This document shows, one piece after another, positions 24,885 through 34,417 of a stretch of DNA of 64,000 nucleotides. A model generated the notes under the pieces. It saw only the letters and a list, made by a program, of their open reading frames with translations, had not been told where the DNA came from and did not search any database. Positions within the stretch are counted from its first letter, which is position 1, and each line of letters opens with the position of its first letter. The stretch is from NZQO01 sp964639255 (GTDB lineage Bacteria; Bacteroidota; Bacteroidia; Flavobacteriales; Flavobacteriaceae): positions 18,510 to 82,509 of the forward strand of contig CAZXDP010000006.1 of assembly GCA_964639255.1 (NCBI GenBank), written 5' to 3'. The position numbers were made by a program, and so were the translations under genes.

Positions 24885-26572
24885 GGCGTTTGCTGCGTTT
24901 CCTGTATTTCCAATTCTACCGAGTTTATGATTCGATCTTTGATGCCTTCTGCAAAACGCTCGTCGTCTTGATACACTACCAAAATTTGCTGCAGGGCCCC
25001 TTGCTGTGCAAATAACAGAAGTTCGTACTGGCTCGCCTGTCTCAGCACTTTGTTTTCAGAAACCTGAACATTAAATTCGCCATACGCTTTTATACCTGTT
25101 ATGCCCTTCTCGGTTTCAAAGCCCTCGCGCTTTACGAGCAAATTCTTTGCACCGCCCTCCTCCAACTGTACCAGTACGGCATCTAAAGCTTGCTCAAGGT
25201 TCAGTTGTTGTTGCGGCAACGTAAATGTGCTTATGCTAATGTAAAGTTCCTCGGTTAAACTGCCCATACTGAAGACATCTATCAACGATGTGCCGTTCGA
25301 GGCTCCCTGCGGAACAGAATCGGTATTTCGCACCAAGATATCGGGTGTTTCAATGACGATAGCTGGAGAACCATATTCGCTCTTATACCAGCGGCCTTCG
25401 GCCATTTCCTTCAGGTCGTTACCCAAAAGGTCGTCGCGCAATTCCTGAAAGCCTACCACACTCCCATATACCAGAAATCCAAGAACGAAGGTAGCCACCA
25501 TTCCAACGGCCAATTTCACCCACTTTTGGCGTTCCCGTTTTTTGCGTTGTGCCTCTTGATATTCAATGTCTTCCTGTAGTTCTTCTTCAGTAGGCTCTGG
25601 GATGGCAGCCTTCGTTTCATTGATGATTTGCTCTACCGTGCTGCGGTCTGCCGATGCCTGACCTTCGGCCTGTTCCATCTTGGCAAATTTAACCAGGTCG
25701 GCGCGCTTTAGCAGTGCATCCAGTTTTTTTATGGTATCGGTGCTGAAATTAAAATGCCCAGCATCCTTGTGCAATTGCAGCCGTGCAATGAGTTCGTCGC
25801 TGGTACTTTCTAAAGCCGTTTCATCTACCTCACGGTCTAGGTAGCGTTTAACAATTTCGGTAAGCTGTGAGTAATATTCTTTCGATCGCTGTTCTCGCAA
25901 CAGATTGGAACTATCCAGTTGCTGTAGGGCGCTTATGGCTTCTTCGTAAGGAGGAAGCTGTTTTGCTTCGGCCTCTTTTCGTTTTTTTCTTCGGAAAAAT
26001 AAAAAGCCCGCAAGTGCCAGCAACAAAAGTAAGGGCAATAGCCAAAGTACAATCTTCCCCCATGCTATTGACGGATTCTCAACCTGCAGCGCTGGCTTTA
26101 TATCATACATTCGCTGTTTTGTAGTATCTACGGCCACATCCCGTACTTCGACCAAGAAAGAATCGGTAGCGACCACGCGATTGTCAATCGCAATGCGCTG
26201 CGACGGAATGGTATAACGCCCCGAGTCGAACTGCGTAAGCCCATACCTCTTTACAAGGCGGTAGTAGGCGTTTTCGAAGGTAGTATCAATCTTGTACGAT
26301 TCGATAACCTCCAATGGAAGAAAGGTTTGTCCCTCTGGAAATTGCACTACGGAAGTAGTATCAACCTGTACGCTAATAGTATAGGAAATCTCTTCGCCAA
26401 TTTGTATGCTTGTAGAATCAATAGCCGTAGTAACCTGTGCAGTTAGGGGCGCCCAGGCGAAAAATAGCATCAGGAAGAGTCCAAAAAACGGCAGCGATGT
26501 TCTCTTGACACGAGACTTTCCGTTTAGTAAGCACGCTTTTTTATAACAATATGTTATTTCCATATCTTCCAT
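24881..26572 (-). CDS. Two-helix protein of the Bat operon (BatD-like N-terminus)
   Basis: 563 residues: signal-anchor or signal peptide near residues 27-46, a periplasmic beta domain resembling the start of BatD (SIQIGEEISYTISVQVD), a transmembrane helix at about 172-192, a helical cytoplasmic segment with EYYSQLTEIVKRYLDRE and a second helix at about 355-375, then a beta-rich C-terminal domain. Genes of this type regularly sit between DUF58 and batA in Flavobacteriia; their exact role is unknown. It starts 3 nt after the DUF58 gene. Confidence 0.8.
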   Translation of the reverse strand: MEDMEITYCYKKACLLNGKSRVKRTSLPFFGLFLMLFFAWAPLTAQVTTAIDSTSIQIGEEISYTISVQVDTTSVVQFPEGQTFLPLEVIESYKIDTTFENAYYRLVKRYGLTQFDSGRYTIPSQRIAIDNRVVATDSFLVEVRDVAVDTTKQRMYDIKPALQVENPSIAWGKIVLWLLPLLLLLALAGFLFFRRKKRKEAEAKQLPPYEEAISALQQLDSSNLLREQRSKEYYSQLTEIVKRYLDREVDETALESTSDELIARLQLHKDAGHFNFSTDTIKKLDALLKRADLVKFAKMEQAEGQASADRSTVEQIINETKAAIPEPTEEELQEDIEYQEAQRKKRERQKWVKLAVGMVATFVLGFLVYGSVVGFQELRDDLLGNDLKEMAEGRWYKSEYGSPAIVIETPDILVRNTDSVPQGASNGTSLIDVFSMGSLTEELYISISTFTLPQQQLNLEQALDAVLVQLEEGGAKNLLVKREGFETEKGITGIKAYGEFNVQVSENKVLRQASQYELLLFAQQGALQQILVVYQDDERFAEGIKDRIINSVELEIQETQQTP

Positions 26573-26575
26573 ACC

Positions 26576-27442
26576 TTACGCCCTGCGTTTAAAGTAGCCC
26601 AACAGTTTTTTTACATAACTTTCGTCGACCCTACAATTGATGGCTCCTGCCCCACTCTTCTGAAACGATTCCTGAAAATAGGCAACACGCTCCCGGTAAT
26701 GGAGGTGGTACGCTTGCCGTACCGATTTGGAAGCGGTGTTCACCGATAGGTACTCACCGGTTTCGGCATCCAAAAGTTGTACCATACCTAAATTAGGCAT
26801 TTCCTCCTCGCGCGTGTCGTACACGCGTATGCCCGTAACGTCATGCTTTTTGGCAACGATTTTAAGCGTATCCCGATAGCCGTCGGTCATAAAATCAGAT
26901 AACACAAAAACAATGGCTTTTTTCTTAATGACATTGGTAAAGTACTTCAGCGCCTGTGCTACATCGGTTTGAGTGCTCTGGGGTTGAAATTCCAATAGTT
27001 CCCTGATAATTCGCAATATGTGCGATTTGCCTTTTTTGGGAGGAATGAAAAGCTCTATGGTGTCTGAAAAAAGGACGAGCCCTACCTTGTCGTTGTTCTG
27101 CAAGGCAGAAAACGAAAGCGTGGCGGCAATTTCGGTAACGATCTCATTTTTGAACTGGCCTTGGGTTCCGAAGAACTCAGATCCGCTCACATCGACCAGC
27201 AGCATCATTGTAAGTTCGCGCTCCTCTTCAAATATCTTTACAAACGGCTCGTTATACCGTGCGGTAACGTTCCAATCGATACTGCGAACGTCATCGCCAA
27301 ATTGGTATTGCCGCACCTCGCTAAAGGTCATACCCCTTCCTTTAAAGGTACTATGGTATTCGCCGCCAAACACATGATCGCTAAGGCGCCGTGTCTTGAT
27401 TTCGATTTTCCGTACTTTTTTTAGAAGTTCCTTGGTATCCAT
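26576..27442 (-). CDS. DUF58 protein of the Bat operon
   Basis: 288 residues. Contains the DUF58 hallmark RSIDWNVTARYNEPFVKIFEEER (about residues 54-76) and a VWA-like fold with DVSGS at 90-94. Such proteins are usually encoded directly after a moxR ATPase, as here (108 nt spacer), and are thought to cooperate with it in assembling or maturing VWA proteins. No membrane helix or signal. Confidence 0.9.
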   Translation of the reverse strand: MDTKELLKKVRKIEIKTRRLSDHVFGGEYHSTFKGRGMTFSEVRQYQFGDDVRSIDWNVTARYNEPFVKIFEEERELTMMLLVDVSGSEFFGTQGQFKNEIVTEIAATLSFSALQNNDKVGLVLFSDTIELFIPPKKGKSHILRIIRELLEFQPQSTQTDVAQALKYFTNVIKKKAIVFVLSDFMTDGYRDTLKIVAKKHDVTGIRVYDTREEEMPNLGMVQLLDAETGEYLSVNTASKSVRQAYHLHYRERVAYFQESFQKSGAGAINCRVDESYVKKLLGYFKRRA

Positions 27443-27550
27443 GCTTTGCTAGTAAACAGTTGGCCGTTGCAACAGTTAATTTAATAGGTGCCCCAAAAGG
27501 CGTCTCTTGTGGATAGTATTTGTGTATCGCTTACGGGCTTAGCCTGCACC

Positions 27551-28555
27551 TTAAGGTACTTCAATGACGTTCACGATTTTGTTGATGATATCCTCGGAGG
27601 TGACGTTCTCTGCCTCGGCCTCGTAGGTGATGCCAATTCTGTGGCGAAGCACATCGTGCACTACGGCCCGAACGTCTTCTGGCACTACGTAGCCCCTACG
27701 CTTTATAAAGGCATAGCATTTGGCGGCAATGGCTAAGTTGATACTACCCCGCGGGGAAGCCCCGAAGCCAATTAGGGGTTTAAGATCTGCCAATTTGTAG
27801 TTTTCTGGCATACGCGTGGCGAAAATAATATCAAGGATATATTTTTCTATCTTCTCATCCATGTACACCTCCCGCACGGCCTTCTGGGCTCGTTGAATCT
27901 GCTCTATGGAAACCACCGGCCTAATATCTTCGAATGCGCCCTTTAGGTTTTGGCGCACTATAAGTTGCTCTTCGGCCAGCTGAGGATATTTTATAACGGT
28001 TTTCAGCATAAATCGGTCTACCTGCGCCTCGGGCAACGGATACGTTCCCTCTTGCTCGATAGGGTTTTGTGTGGCCATTACCAAAAAGGGTCGGTCCAGT
28101 TTAAAAGTTTCCTCGCCAATGGTCACCTGTTTTTCCTGCATGGCCTCGAGCAGTGCAGACTGCACCTTGGCGGGTGCCCTGTTTATTTCATCTGCCAATA
28201 CGAAATTCGCAAAAATGGGACCTTTTTTAATACTGAAATCGTTCACCTTCATATTATAGATGAGCGTCCCAACTACATCGGCCGGAAGCAAATCTGGAGT
28301 AAACTGGATCCTGCTGAAGCTTCCGTGCACCGCTTTGGCCAAGGTGTTAATGGCAAGGGTCTTTGCCAGCCCGGGCACACCTTCAAGCAAAATATGGCCT
28401 TGGCCCAATAGTCCTATGAGCAAACGTTCCACCATATGCTTTTGGCCAACGATCACTTTGTTTATTTCAAGTGTTAAAATGTCTACAAAGGCGCTTTCCC
28501 TTTCTATCTTTTCGTTCAGCGCGCCAATGTCCAAAGCTGTATTTGTTTGTTCCAT
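27551..28555 (-). CDS. MoxR-family AAA+ ATPase
   Basis: 334 residues, the standard size. Walker A GVPGLAKT at 59-66, Walker B plus sensor LADEINRAP at 120-128, sensor ATQNPIEQEG and a C-terminal lid with GASPRGSINL. It is an ATP-driven chaperone-like protein for VWA partners and heads the nine-gene Bat operon (27551 down to 19031). The 181-bp space to the divergent SDR gene must hold the operon promoter, but no perfect TAnnTTTG was found there. Confidence 0.95.
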   Translation of the reverse strand: MEQTNTALDIGALNEKIERESAFVDILTLEINKVIVGQKHMVERLLIGLLGQGHILLEGVPGLAKTLAINTLAKAVHGSFSRIQFTPDLLPADVVGTLIYNMKVNDFSIKKGPIFANFVLADEINRAPAKVQSALLEAMQEKQVTIGEETFKLDRPFLVMATQNPIEQEGTYPLPEAQVDRFMLKTVIKYPQLAEEQLIVRQNLKGAFEDIRPVVSIEQIQRAQKAVREVYMDEKIEKYILDIIFATRMPENYKLADLKPLIGFGASPRGSINLAIAAKCYAFIKRRGYVVPEDVRAVVHDVLRHRIGITYEAEAENVTSEDIINKIVNVIEVP

Positions 28556-28736
28556 ATCGTTCTATTTTTCAGTAATGACGGGGGGTTCCCACAACCGTGC
28601 AAATTCAAAATTTAATACCTAAATACCTGTTAACAATTGGTTAAAAATATAAATTTAATTGAATGGATATGCCGCCTGAAATAGACCGCTTTTTCCTATT
28701 TTTAAAGGAATCACTTTCGCTTGAAAAAGAACTACT

Positions 28737-29495
28737 ATGACACATCGCACTGCACTTATAACGGGAGCTACATCGGGCATTGGCCGTGCCACGGCACGAA
28801 TATTCGCCCAGCACGGACTCTCCTTGATTCTCTGCGGAAGAAGGGAAGAGCGGCTGCGCGAACTTTCAACTGAACTATCAAGACATACAAATATACACAC
28901 CTTACGTTTTGATGTTCGCAACAAAAATGAGGTTTTCTCAGCGATCGAATCGCTTCCGAAGCCATTTTCAAACATAGACATCTTAATCAACAACGCGGGA
29001 AATGCCCATGGCCTCGATCCCATTCATCTTGGTAGCACCGAAGATTGGGATGCAATGCTCGATATTAACGTAAAGGGATTGCTCTATGTCTCTAAGGCTA
29101 TTTTGCCACAGATGGTGGCTCGCAAAAGTGGTCATATTATCCATATTGGCTCTACGGCGGGCAAAGAGGTGTATCCCAATGGAAATGTATATTGTGCCAG
29201 CAAGCACGCTGTAGATGCCATTAACCAAAGTATGCGTTTAGATTTAAATGGCAAGGGCATCAAGGTAGGCGCTATCAATCCAGGATTAGTAGCGACCGAA
29301 TTTAGCCAAGTACGCTTTAAGGGCGACGAGGAGCGGGCCGAAAAGGTGTACCAAGGCTATACACCGTTGTTGCCCGAGGACATAGCCGATATTATCTGGT
29401 TTGCCGTAACCCGGCCTCCGCACGTAAATATTGCCGATTTGACCGTGATGTGCCTAGATCAAGCCTCAAGTACCCTAGTGAACAAAACAAATTAG
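28737..29495 (+). CDS. Short-chain dehydrogenase/reductase (YdfG-like)
   Basis: 252 residues. The cofactor motif TGATSGIG is near residues 8-15, the basic stretch CGRREERL (residues 32-39) favours NADP, NNAGNAHG is in mid-protein, and the catalytic set is Ser in HIGSTAGKEVYPNGN, Tyr in VYCASKHA with the Lys four residues on. It resembles YdfG-type hydroxy-acid dehydrogenases (serine or 3-hydroxypropionate). The next gene begins 3 nt after its stop. Confidence 0.9.
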   Translation: MTHRTALITGATSGIGRATARIFAQHGLSLILCGRREERLRELSTELSRHTNIHTLRFDVRNKNEVFSAIESLPKPFSNIDILINNAGNAHGLDPIHLGSTEDWDAMLDINVKGLLYVSKAILPQMVARKSGHIIHIGSTAGKEVYPNGNVYCASKHAVDAINQSMRLDLNGKGIKVGAINPGLVATEFSQVRFKGDEERAEKVYQGYTPLLPEDIADIIWFAVTRPPHVNIADLTVMCLDQASSTLVNKTN

Positions 29496-29498
29496 GCC

Positions 29499-30635
29499 AT
29501 GATTAACAAGCGCCTTCTTATAAAAAACCTACTCGCCCATAATGACGAGAGCAGTTTTTACGACAAGAAGCGCCGTATCGATTTGGGAAGCAAAGAGGGG
29601 AAGGCTAAATTCTTAAAGCATATTTGCGCCTTGAGCAACTCTAACCCCAACAATAACAGCTTTATCGTGGTGGGGGTAGAAGATGAAACCAACGAGATTA
29701 CCGGTGTCGATTTTTTCGATGACAGCAAATTGCAAAATCTAGTCAACGCTTATTTGGCCAATCCACCCCTAATTAGCTATGAAAATGTGATGTTCCCGCA
29801 CCTACCGCCCGATAAGGTGGTGGGTCTAGTCACCATAAGACCCAATGGCCTAATTACGTCCCTTCGAAAGAACATCTGGAAATACTGGGGCGGATCTATC
29901 TTTCTTCGGGACGGAAGTATCTCGATGCCCAAAGATTTCGATATTGAAATAAAGGATGTCAACTCTGAAATTGTCAACGCCATCGAGAATCGAGCGAAAA
30001 ACAACATCGAGCACACGCTGGGCGGCGTTATCGACTTCATCAACAATCGGCATAGCGACCTAGAATCGCACTACAAGGTTTTTAAAGAGCAATTTGTGGT
30101 GTGTTGGGCGGGGCACACCAAAAAGGTAAAAAAAGAAACGTATTACTCGCGGGTAGATATCGAATTGATAAACGAACAGGTAAAGCTCTTCTATTCTGCC
30201 CTCGATGAAGTGACCATCGAGGTTACCGACGATTACTTTAAAACCGTCGAATATGTGAGCCTTGGCCTTAGCGATCAACAAAAATATTATCCATTGGAAG
30301 AAGTAATTATCACTTTCAAGGAAAATGGCTCGTACCATATAGATAGTCAGCTTATTTTCAGTCCGCCGCGCTTCAACAAAAAATCGCTCTTTCATATCTA
30401 CAACGCCAACAACGCCCTACTTGCGAAGCTTGAAAAGAACATCCCATTACGGCCGTCTGAGACGCGCGATCTTCAAAACCTTCCCGAGACCTACCTCATT
30501 TGCTATCTCAACGGCTTCGACGATGCCAAGGAAAAACTTCTGGAGGCAAAACCTCTTTTAAGAAACCACGATGAAAAAGTATATAAGGCCTTTAAAGAAT
30601 CTACCCGTATTCTTCGTAAGGTGAACTATAACTAA
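29499..30635 (+). CDS. AlbA_2/Schlafen-type putative DNA-binding domain protein
   Basis: 378 residues. The N-terminal 130 residues fit the AlbA_2 (Schlafen AlbA) domain: ESSFYDKKRRIDLG, then FLKHICALSNSNP with the typical NSFIVVGVEDETNEITGV, and a later PPDKVVGLVTI. The rest has no recognised domain. Related domains occur in regulators and in defence or RNA-processing proteins, often with a C-terminal winged helix; none is evident here. It is cotranscribed with the SDR gene (3 nt apart). Confidence 0.7.
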   Translation: MINKRLLIKNLLAHNDESSFYDKKRRIDLGSKEGKAKFLKHICALSNSNPNNNSFIVVGVEDETNEITGVDFFDDSKLQNLVNAYLANPPLISYENVMFPHLPPDKVVGLVTIRPNGLITSLRKNIWKYWGGSIFLRDGSISMPKDFDIEIKDVNSEIVNAIENRAKNNIEHTLGGVIDFINNRHSDLESHYKVFKEQFVVCWAGHTKKVKKETYYSRVDIELINEQVKLFYSALDEVTIEVTDDYFKTVEYVSLGLSDQQKYYPLEEVIITFKENGSYHIDSQLIFSPPRFNKKSLFHIYNANNALLAKLEKNIPLRPSETRDLQNLPETYLICYLNGFDDAKEKLLEAKPLLRNHDEKVYKAFKESTRILRKVNYN

Positions 30636-30720
30636 TGGGGTGCGATGGCCTGGAATGTTAGCAAAGCGTTAAACCCTTTTTAGACCCTTGTAATTTTTTG
30701 TTTCTTTTGAAATAAAAGCT

Positions 30721-31446
30721 ATGCGCACTCTAGTAATCGGCGACATACATGGTGGCCTTCGCGGCCTTGAGCAAGCATTGGACCGTATGAACCTTAGGCA
30801 GGACGATCGCTTTGTTTTTGTAGGCGACTATGTAGATGGATGGAGAGATAATGCCGAAACCATTTCTTTTCTCATAGATTTTTCTGAACGGTACGAATGT
30901 ATTTTCATACGTGGAAACCACGATGAACTGGTTTATAATTTTCTGAAGAAGGGCGACACCAATCCCGTTTGGCTCAACCACGGCGGCGAGTCCAGCCGTA
31001 AAAGTTATGCGAAGCTATCTTCCGAAGAAAAGAAAGAACACATCGTGTGGCTGGAGAACTTAATGAACTATTACGTAGATGAAGAAAACCGCCTGTACCT
31101 GCACGCCGGGTTCACCAGCCAGCACGGCCCACAGCACGAGTATTATCCCAATATGGTATATTGGGACCGTACGCTCTGGGAAATGGTTTGCGCACTGGAT
31201 ACGAACCTATCGAAAGAAGCAGATACCTATCCCAAGCGGCTTGCCCTGTTTGAGGAAATTTATATAGGCCATACCCCGGTAACCCGCATTGGTTACGACA
31301 CACCCGTAAATTTCGCCAACGTGTGGAATGTTGATACCGGTGCGGCTTTTAAAGGACCTGTTTCGATAATGGATGTTAAGACCAAGCAGGTTTGGCAAAG
31401 CGATCCGGTTTGGAAATTATATCCCAACGAAGAGGGTAGAAATTAA
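30721..31446 (+). CDS. Metallophosphoesterase (PPP-type serine/threonine phosphatase-like)
   Basis: 241 residues. The full PPP metal-binding set is visible: GDIHGG at residues 7-12, GDYVDGW at about 35-41, RGNHDE at about 64-69, a His in LYLHAGF and GHTPV near 182. It is a compact cytoplasmic phosphatase of the ApaH/PrpE/lambda-phosphatase type. Its substrate may be phosphoprotein or dinucleoside polyphosphate. No tight operon partner. Confidence 0.9.
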   Translation: MRTLVIGDIHGGLRGLEQALDRMNLRQDDRFVFVGDYVDGWRDNAETISFLIDFSERYECIFIRGNHDELVYNFLKKGDTNPVWLNHGGESSRKSYAKLSSEEKKEHIVWLENLMNYYVDEENRLYLHAGFTSQHGPQHEYYPNMVYWDRTLWEMVCALDTNLSKEADTYPKRLALFEEIYIGHTPVTRIGYDTPVNFANVWNVDTGAAFKGPVSIMDVKTKQVWQSDPVWKLYPNEEGRN

Positions 31447-31554
31447 GAGATCTTTGGCACCGCTTCCAAATTTTGCTTCGTACCTTTAGTATTTTATTAA
31501 CAAGGGCCCTTGGGGGAACTGTGTGGCACCCTTGCCCTATTTATAATATCGATC

Positions 31555-32544
31555 ATGATACTTAAAAACAAACGCCTTGAGGTAATGCAAACGGTAGAAA
31601 AAACCGTAGATGCCTATATAGAACAATACCTAATTCCAGTAGACGAGATATGGCAACCCACCGATTTGCTCCCCAACCTGCAAAACGATAATTATAATGA
31701 TGAGCTTCTTCAGCTTCGCGAAGAGGCAAAGGAGCTTAGCTATGATTTTTGGGTGGTACTCGTCGCCGATATGGTTACCGAAGAGGCGCTACCTACTTAC
31801 GAATCGTGGCTTATGGACATGGAGGGAGTGAACCAGCACGGCAAGGATGGTTGGTCGCGCTGGGTACGGCAATGGACAGGGGAAGAAAACCGTCACGGCG
31901 ACGCACTTAACAAATATTTGTATCTATCTGGCCGCGTGAATATGAAGGAGATTGAAAAAACCACCCATCACCTCATCAACGATGGTTTCGACATTGGTAC
32001 CGGCCGTGATCCATACCGTAATTTTGTGTACACCAGTTTTCAAGAATTGGCCACGAACATTTCGCATAAACGCGTGGGCGAATTGGCCAAGAAGAAAAAT
32101 AACAAGCTATTGGCAAAAATGTGCAAAATCATCGCTGGCGATGAGATGCGGCACCATTTGGCGTACCGTGAATTCGTAAAGATCATTATGGAATACGACC
32201 CCAGTGAAATGGTGTTGGCATTTGAAGATATGATGCGGAAGAAAATTGTGATGCCCGCCCAATTTTTGCGCGAATCTGGAAAGAAAATAGCCTCGGCATT
32301 CGAAGATTTTTCCGATGCTGCACAGCGTTTGGGGGTATATACCACCTACGATTATATCGAAATATTGGAAAAACTAAACAGCTACTGGGAATTAGATAAA
32401 TTAAACTCGCTTACCGACGAGGCAGAAAAAGCACGAGATTATTTAATGAAGCTTCCAGACCGTATGAAGCGCGTAGCAGACCGTATTCAAATTCCGCAGT
32501 ATCCCACCCGATTTAAATGGGTAGAGAGCAATGGTATCTTGTAG
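31555..32544 (+). CDS. Acyl-ACP desaturase
   Basis: 329 residues from the ATG at 31555. A soluble di-iron desaturase that introduces a double bond into acyl-ACP. The two iron-ligand motifs are EENRHGD and DEMRHH, about 80 residues apart, within a four-helix bundle; RDPYRNFVYTSFQE matches the family. A further ATG at 31585 (MQTVEKT) is possible; a TTG at 31510 is in the upstream region and rejected. A strong terminator follows. Confidence 0.92.
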   Translation: MILKNKRLEVMQTVEKTVDAYIEQYLIPVDEIWQPTDLLPNLQNDNYNDELLQLREEAKELSYDFWVVLVADMVTEEALPTYESWLMDMEGVNQHGKDGWSRWVRQWTGEENRHGDALNKYLYLSGRVNMKEIEKTTHHLINDGFDIGTGRDPYRNFVYTSFQELATNISHKRVGELAKKKNNKLLAKMCKIIAGDEMRHHLAYREFVKIIMEYDPSEMVLAFEDMMRKKIVMPAQFLRESGKKIASAFEDFSDAAQRLGVYTTYDYIEILEKLNSYWELDKLNSLTDEAEKARDYLMKLPDRMKRVADRIQIPQYPTRFKWVESNGIL

Positions 32545-32585
32545 TTTGGACTGCTGAAAGGCCATCAATAACCGCCTTAAAATAA

Positions 32586-32620
32586 CAACCCCAAGCCACA
32601 AGGCTTGGGGTTGCTTTTTT
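32586..32620. terminator. Intrinsic terminator after the desaturase gene
   Basis: CAACCCCAAGCC and GGCTTGGGGTTG form a 12-bp stem with a 4-nt loop, followed by C and six T. It lies between the convergent desaturase and aldehyde dehydrogenase genes; the minus-strand side has little T-run. Confidence 0.88.
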
Positions 32621-32634
32621 AGGTTACTACCCAA

Positions 32635-34188
32635 TTAAAGGTCGAACTTAATTCCCTGTGCCAGGGGAAGCTCTGTAGTGTAGTTAATGGTATTTGTCTG
32701 TCTGCGCATATAAATTTTCCAGGCGTCGCTACCACTCTCACGACCGCCTCCCGTATCTTTCTCGCCGCCAAAAGCTCCGCCAATCTCGGCTCCTGAAGTA
32801 CCGATATTTACATTGGCAATACCGCAGTCTGAACCGGCAACGCTCAAGAATCGCTCTGCTTCCCGCAAGTTGTTGGTCATAATGGCGCTTGACAGACCTT
32901 GCTTTACCCCATTCTGTATGTCAATGGCATTTTCGACATCACCACTATACTTCAGTAAATATAAAATGGGGGCAAAAGTTTCATGTTGTACGATTTCAAA
33001 ATCGTTTTCCGCTTCGGCAATGGCAGGTTTTACATAACAGCCACTTTCAAAGCCTTCGCCCTCTAGTACGCCGCCTTCAACCAAGATATTTCCGCCTTCT
33101 TCCTTAACCTTAGTGAGCGCATCTTGGTACATTTGCACCGCATCTTTATCGATCAAAGGTCCTACGTGGTTATTTTCATCTAAGGGATTGCCAATCTTAA
33201 TCTGCTTATATGCGTCTACAATGGCGTTCTTCACCTTATCGTAAATAGCTTCGTGGACGATAAGTCGGCGGGTCGAGGTACATCGCTGTCCGCAGGTACC
33301 AACCGCACCAAACACGGCGCCTATAACGGTCATTTTAATGTCGGCATCGGGCGTGACGATTATGGCGTTGTTGCCGCCCAGTTCCAACAAGGTTTTTCCA
33401 AGGCGCTCGGCCACGGTTTTTGCAACGATTTTTCCCATGCGGGTAGAGCCGGTAGCAGACACTAAAGGTATGCGACTATCGGTAGTCATAAATTCGCCCA
33501 CACGGTAATCGCCATTAATGAGGCAGGAAATACCTTCAGGCAAATTGTTCTTCTTAAACACACGTGCCGCAATTTTTTGGCAGGCAATACCGGTAAGCGG
33601 TGTTTTTTCAGATGGTTTCCAGATACACACATCGCCGCATACCCAAGCCAGTGCGGTGTTCCAGCTCCAAACCGCTACCGGGAAGTTGAAGGCAGAGATA
33701 ATTCCCACTACCCCCAACGGATGGTATTGCTCGTACATACGGTGGCCTGGTCGCTCACTGTGCATGGTGAGACCGTGCAACTGACGCGAAAGACCTACGG
33801 CAAAATCGCATATATCGATCATTTCCTGAACTTCGCCCAATCCTTCTTGATAGCTCTTCCCCATTTCATAGGAAACCAACTTCCCTAGCGGTTCCTTCAA
33901 GCGGCGAAGCTCATCGTTGAACTGGCGAACGATCTCACCACGCTGTGGTGCCGGCATAACGCGCCAAGTCTTGAATGCCTGCGTCGCAGCAGTAATTACT
34001 TTTTCGTAATCGTCTTGGGTGGTGGTATTGACCCGTGCGATTTCCTTGCCATCCACCGGTGAGACGGAGGTTATTTCCTCGCCTCCGGCATACCATTGGG
34101 TGCCTGTTGAGGTGCCCTTATTGGTCTTTTCTATTTCTAATTGCTCTAATGCCTCTTCGATGCCGAAGCTGGTAGCTACTGTTGCCAT
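32635..34188 (-). CDS. ALDH7-type aldehyde dehydrogenase
   Basis: 517 residues. Oxidises an aldehyde with NAD(P). The general-base motif is LELGGNNA and the catalytic Cys lies in GTCGQRCTSTRR; the N-terminal TGTQWYAGGEEITSVSPVDG and the proline-rich IISAFNFPVAVWSWN pattern resemble ALDH7/antiquitin enzymes (aminoadipate semialdehyde). The next gene upstream is 3-hydroxyanthranilate dioxygenase, 229 nt away, so oxidation of 2-aminomuconate semialdehyde is an alternative. The weak upstream box TACCTTCG differs from the -7 consensus at one position. Confidence 0.88.
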   Translation of the reverse strand: MATVATSFGIEEALEQLEIEKTNKGTSTGTQWYAGGEEITSVSPVDGKEIARVNTTTQDDYEKVITAATQAFKTWRVMPAPQRGEIVRQFNDELRRLKEPLGKLVSYEMGKSYQEGLGEVQEMIDICDFAVGLSRQLHGLTMHSERPGHRMYEQYHPLGVVGIISAFNFPVAVWSWNTALAWVCGDVCIWKPSEKTPLTGIACQKIAARVFKKNNLPEGISCLINGDYRVGEFMTTDSRIPLVSATGSTRMGKIVAKTVAERLGKTLLELGGNNAIIVTPDADIKMTVIGAVFGAVGTCGQRCTSTRRLIVHEAIYDKVKNAIVDAYKQIKIGNPLDENNHVGPLIDKDAVQMYQDALTKVKEEGGNILVEGGVLEGEGFESGCYVKPAIAEAENDFEIVQHETFAPILYLLKYSGDVENAIDIQNGVKQGLSSAIMTNNLREAERFLSVAGSDCGIANVNIGTSGAEIGGAFGGEKDTGGGRESGSDAWKIYMRRQTNTINYTTELPLAQGIKFDL

Positions 34189-34417
34189 GTTTCAATCAAT
34201 TTTTTGTTCTCTGAATAATTGAACGCGAAGGTACGCATAAGCCGATAGAATAGGAAATGAATGCCCTATGGATTCCCAAGATGTTGTTGAATAGATATCT
34301 AAATATGCATTGTACCGAAATAATGAAACGCGTAAACCCTCGCCTTTAAGTAAGAAATGATTGTGTGTAAGGAGGCCAGGAATGTATAAGAAACGAATAG
34401 CAGTTTCAATTTCTTTA

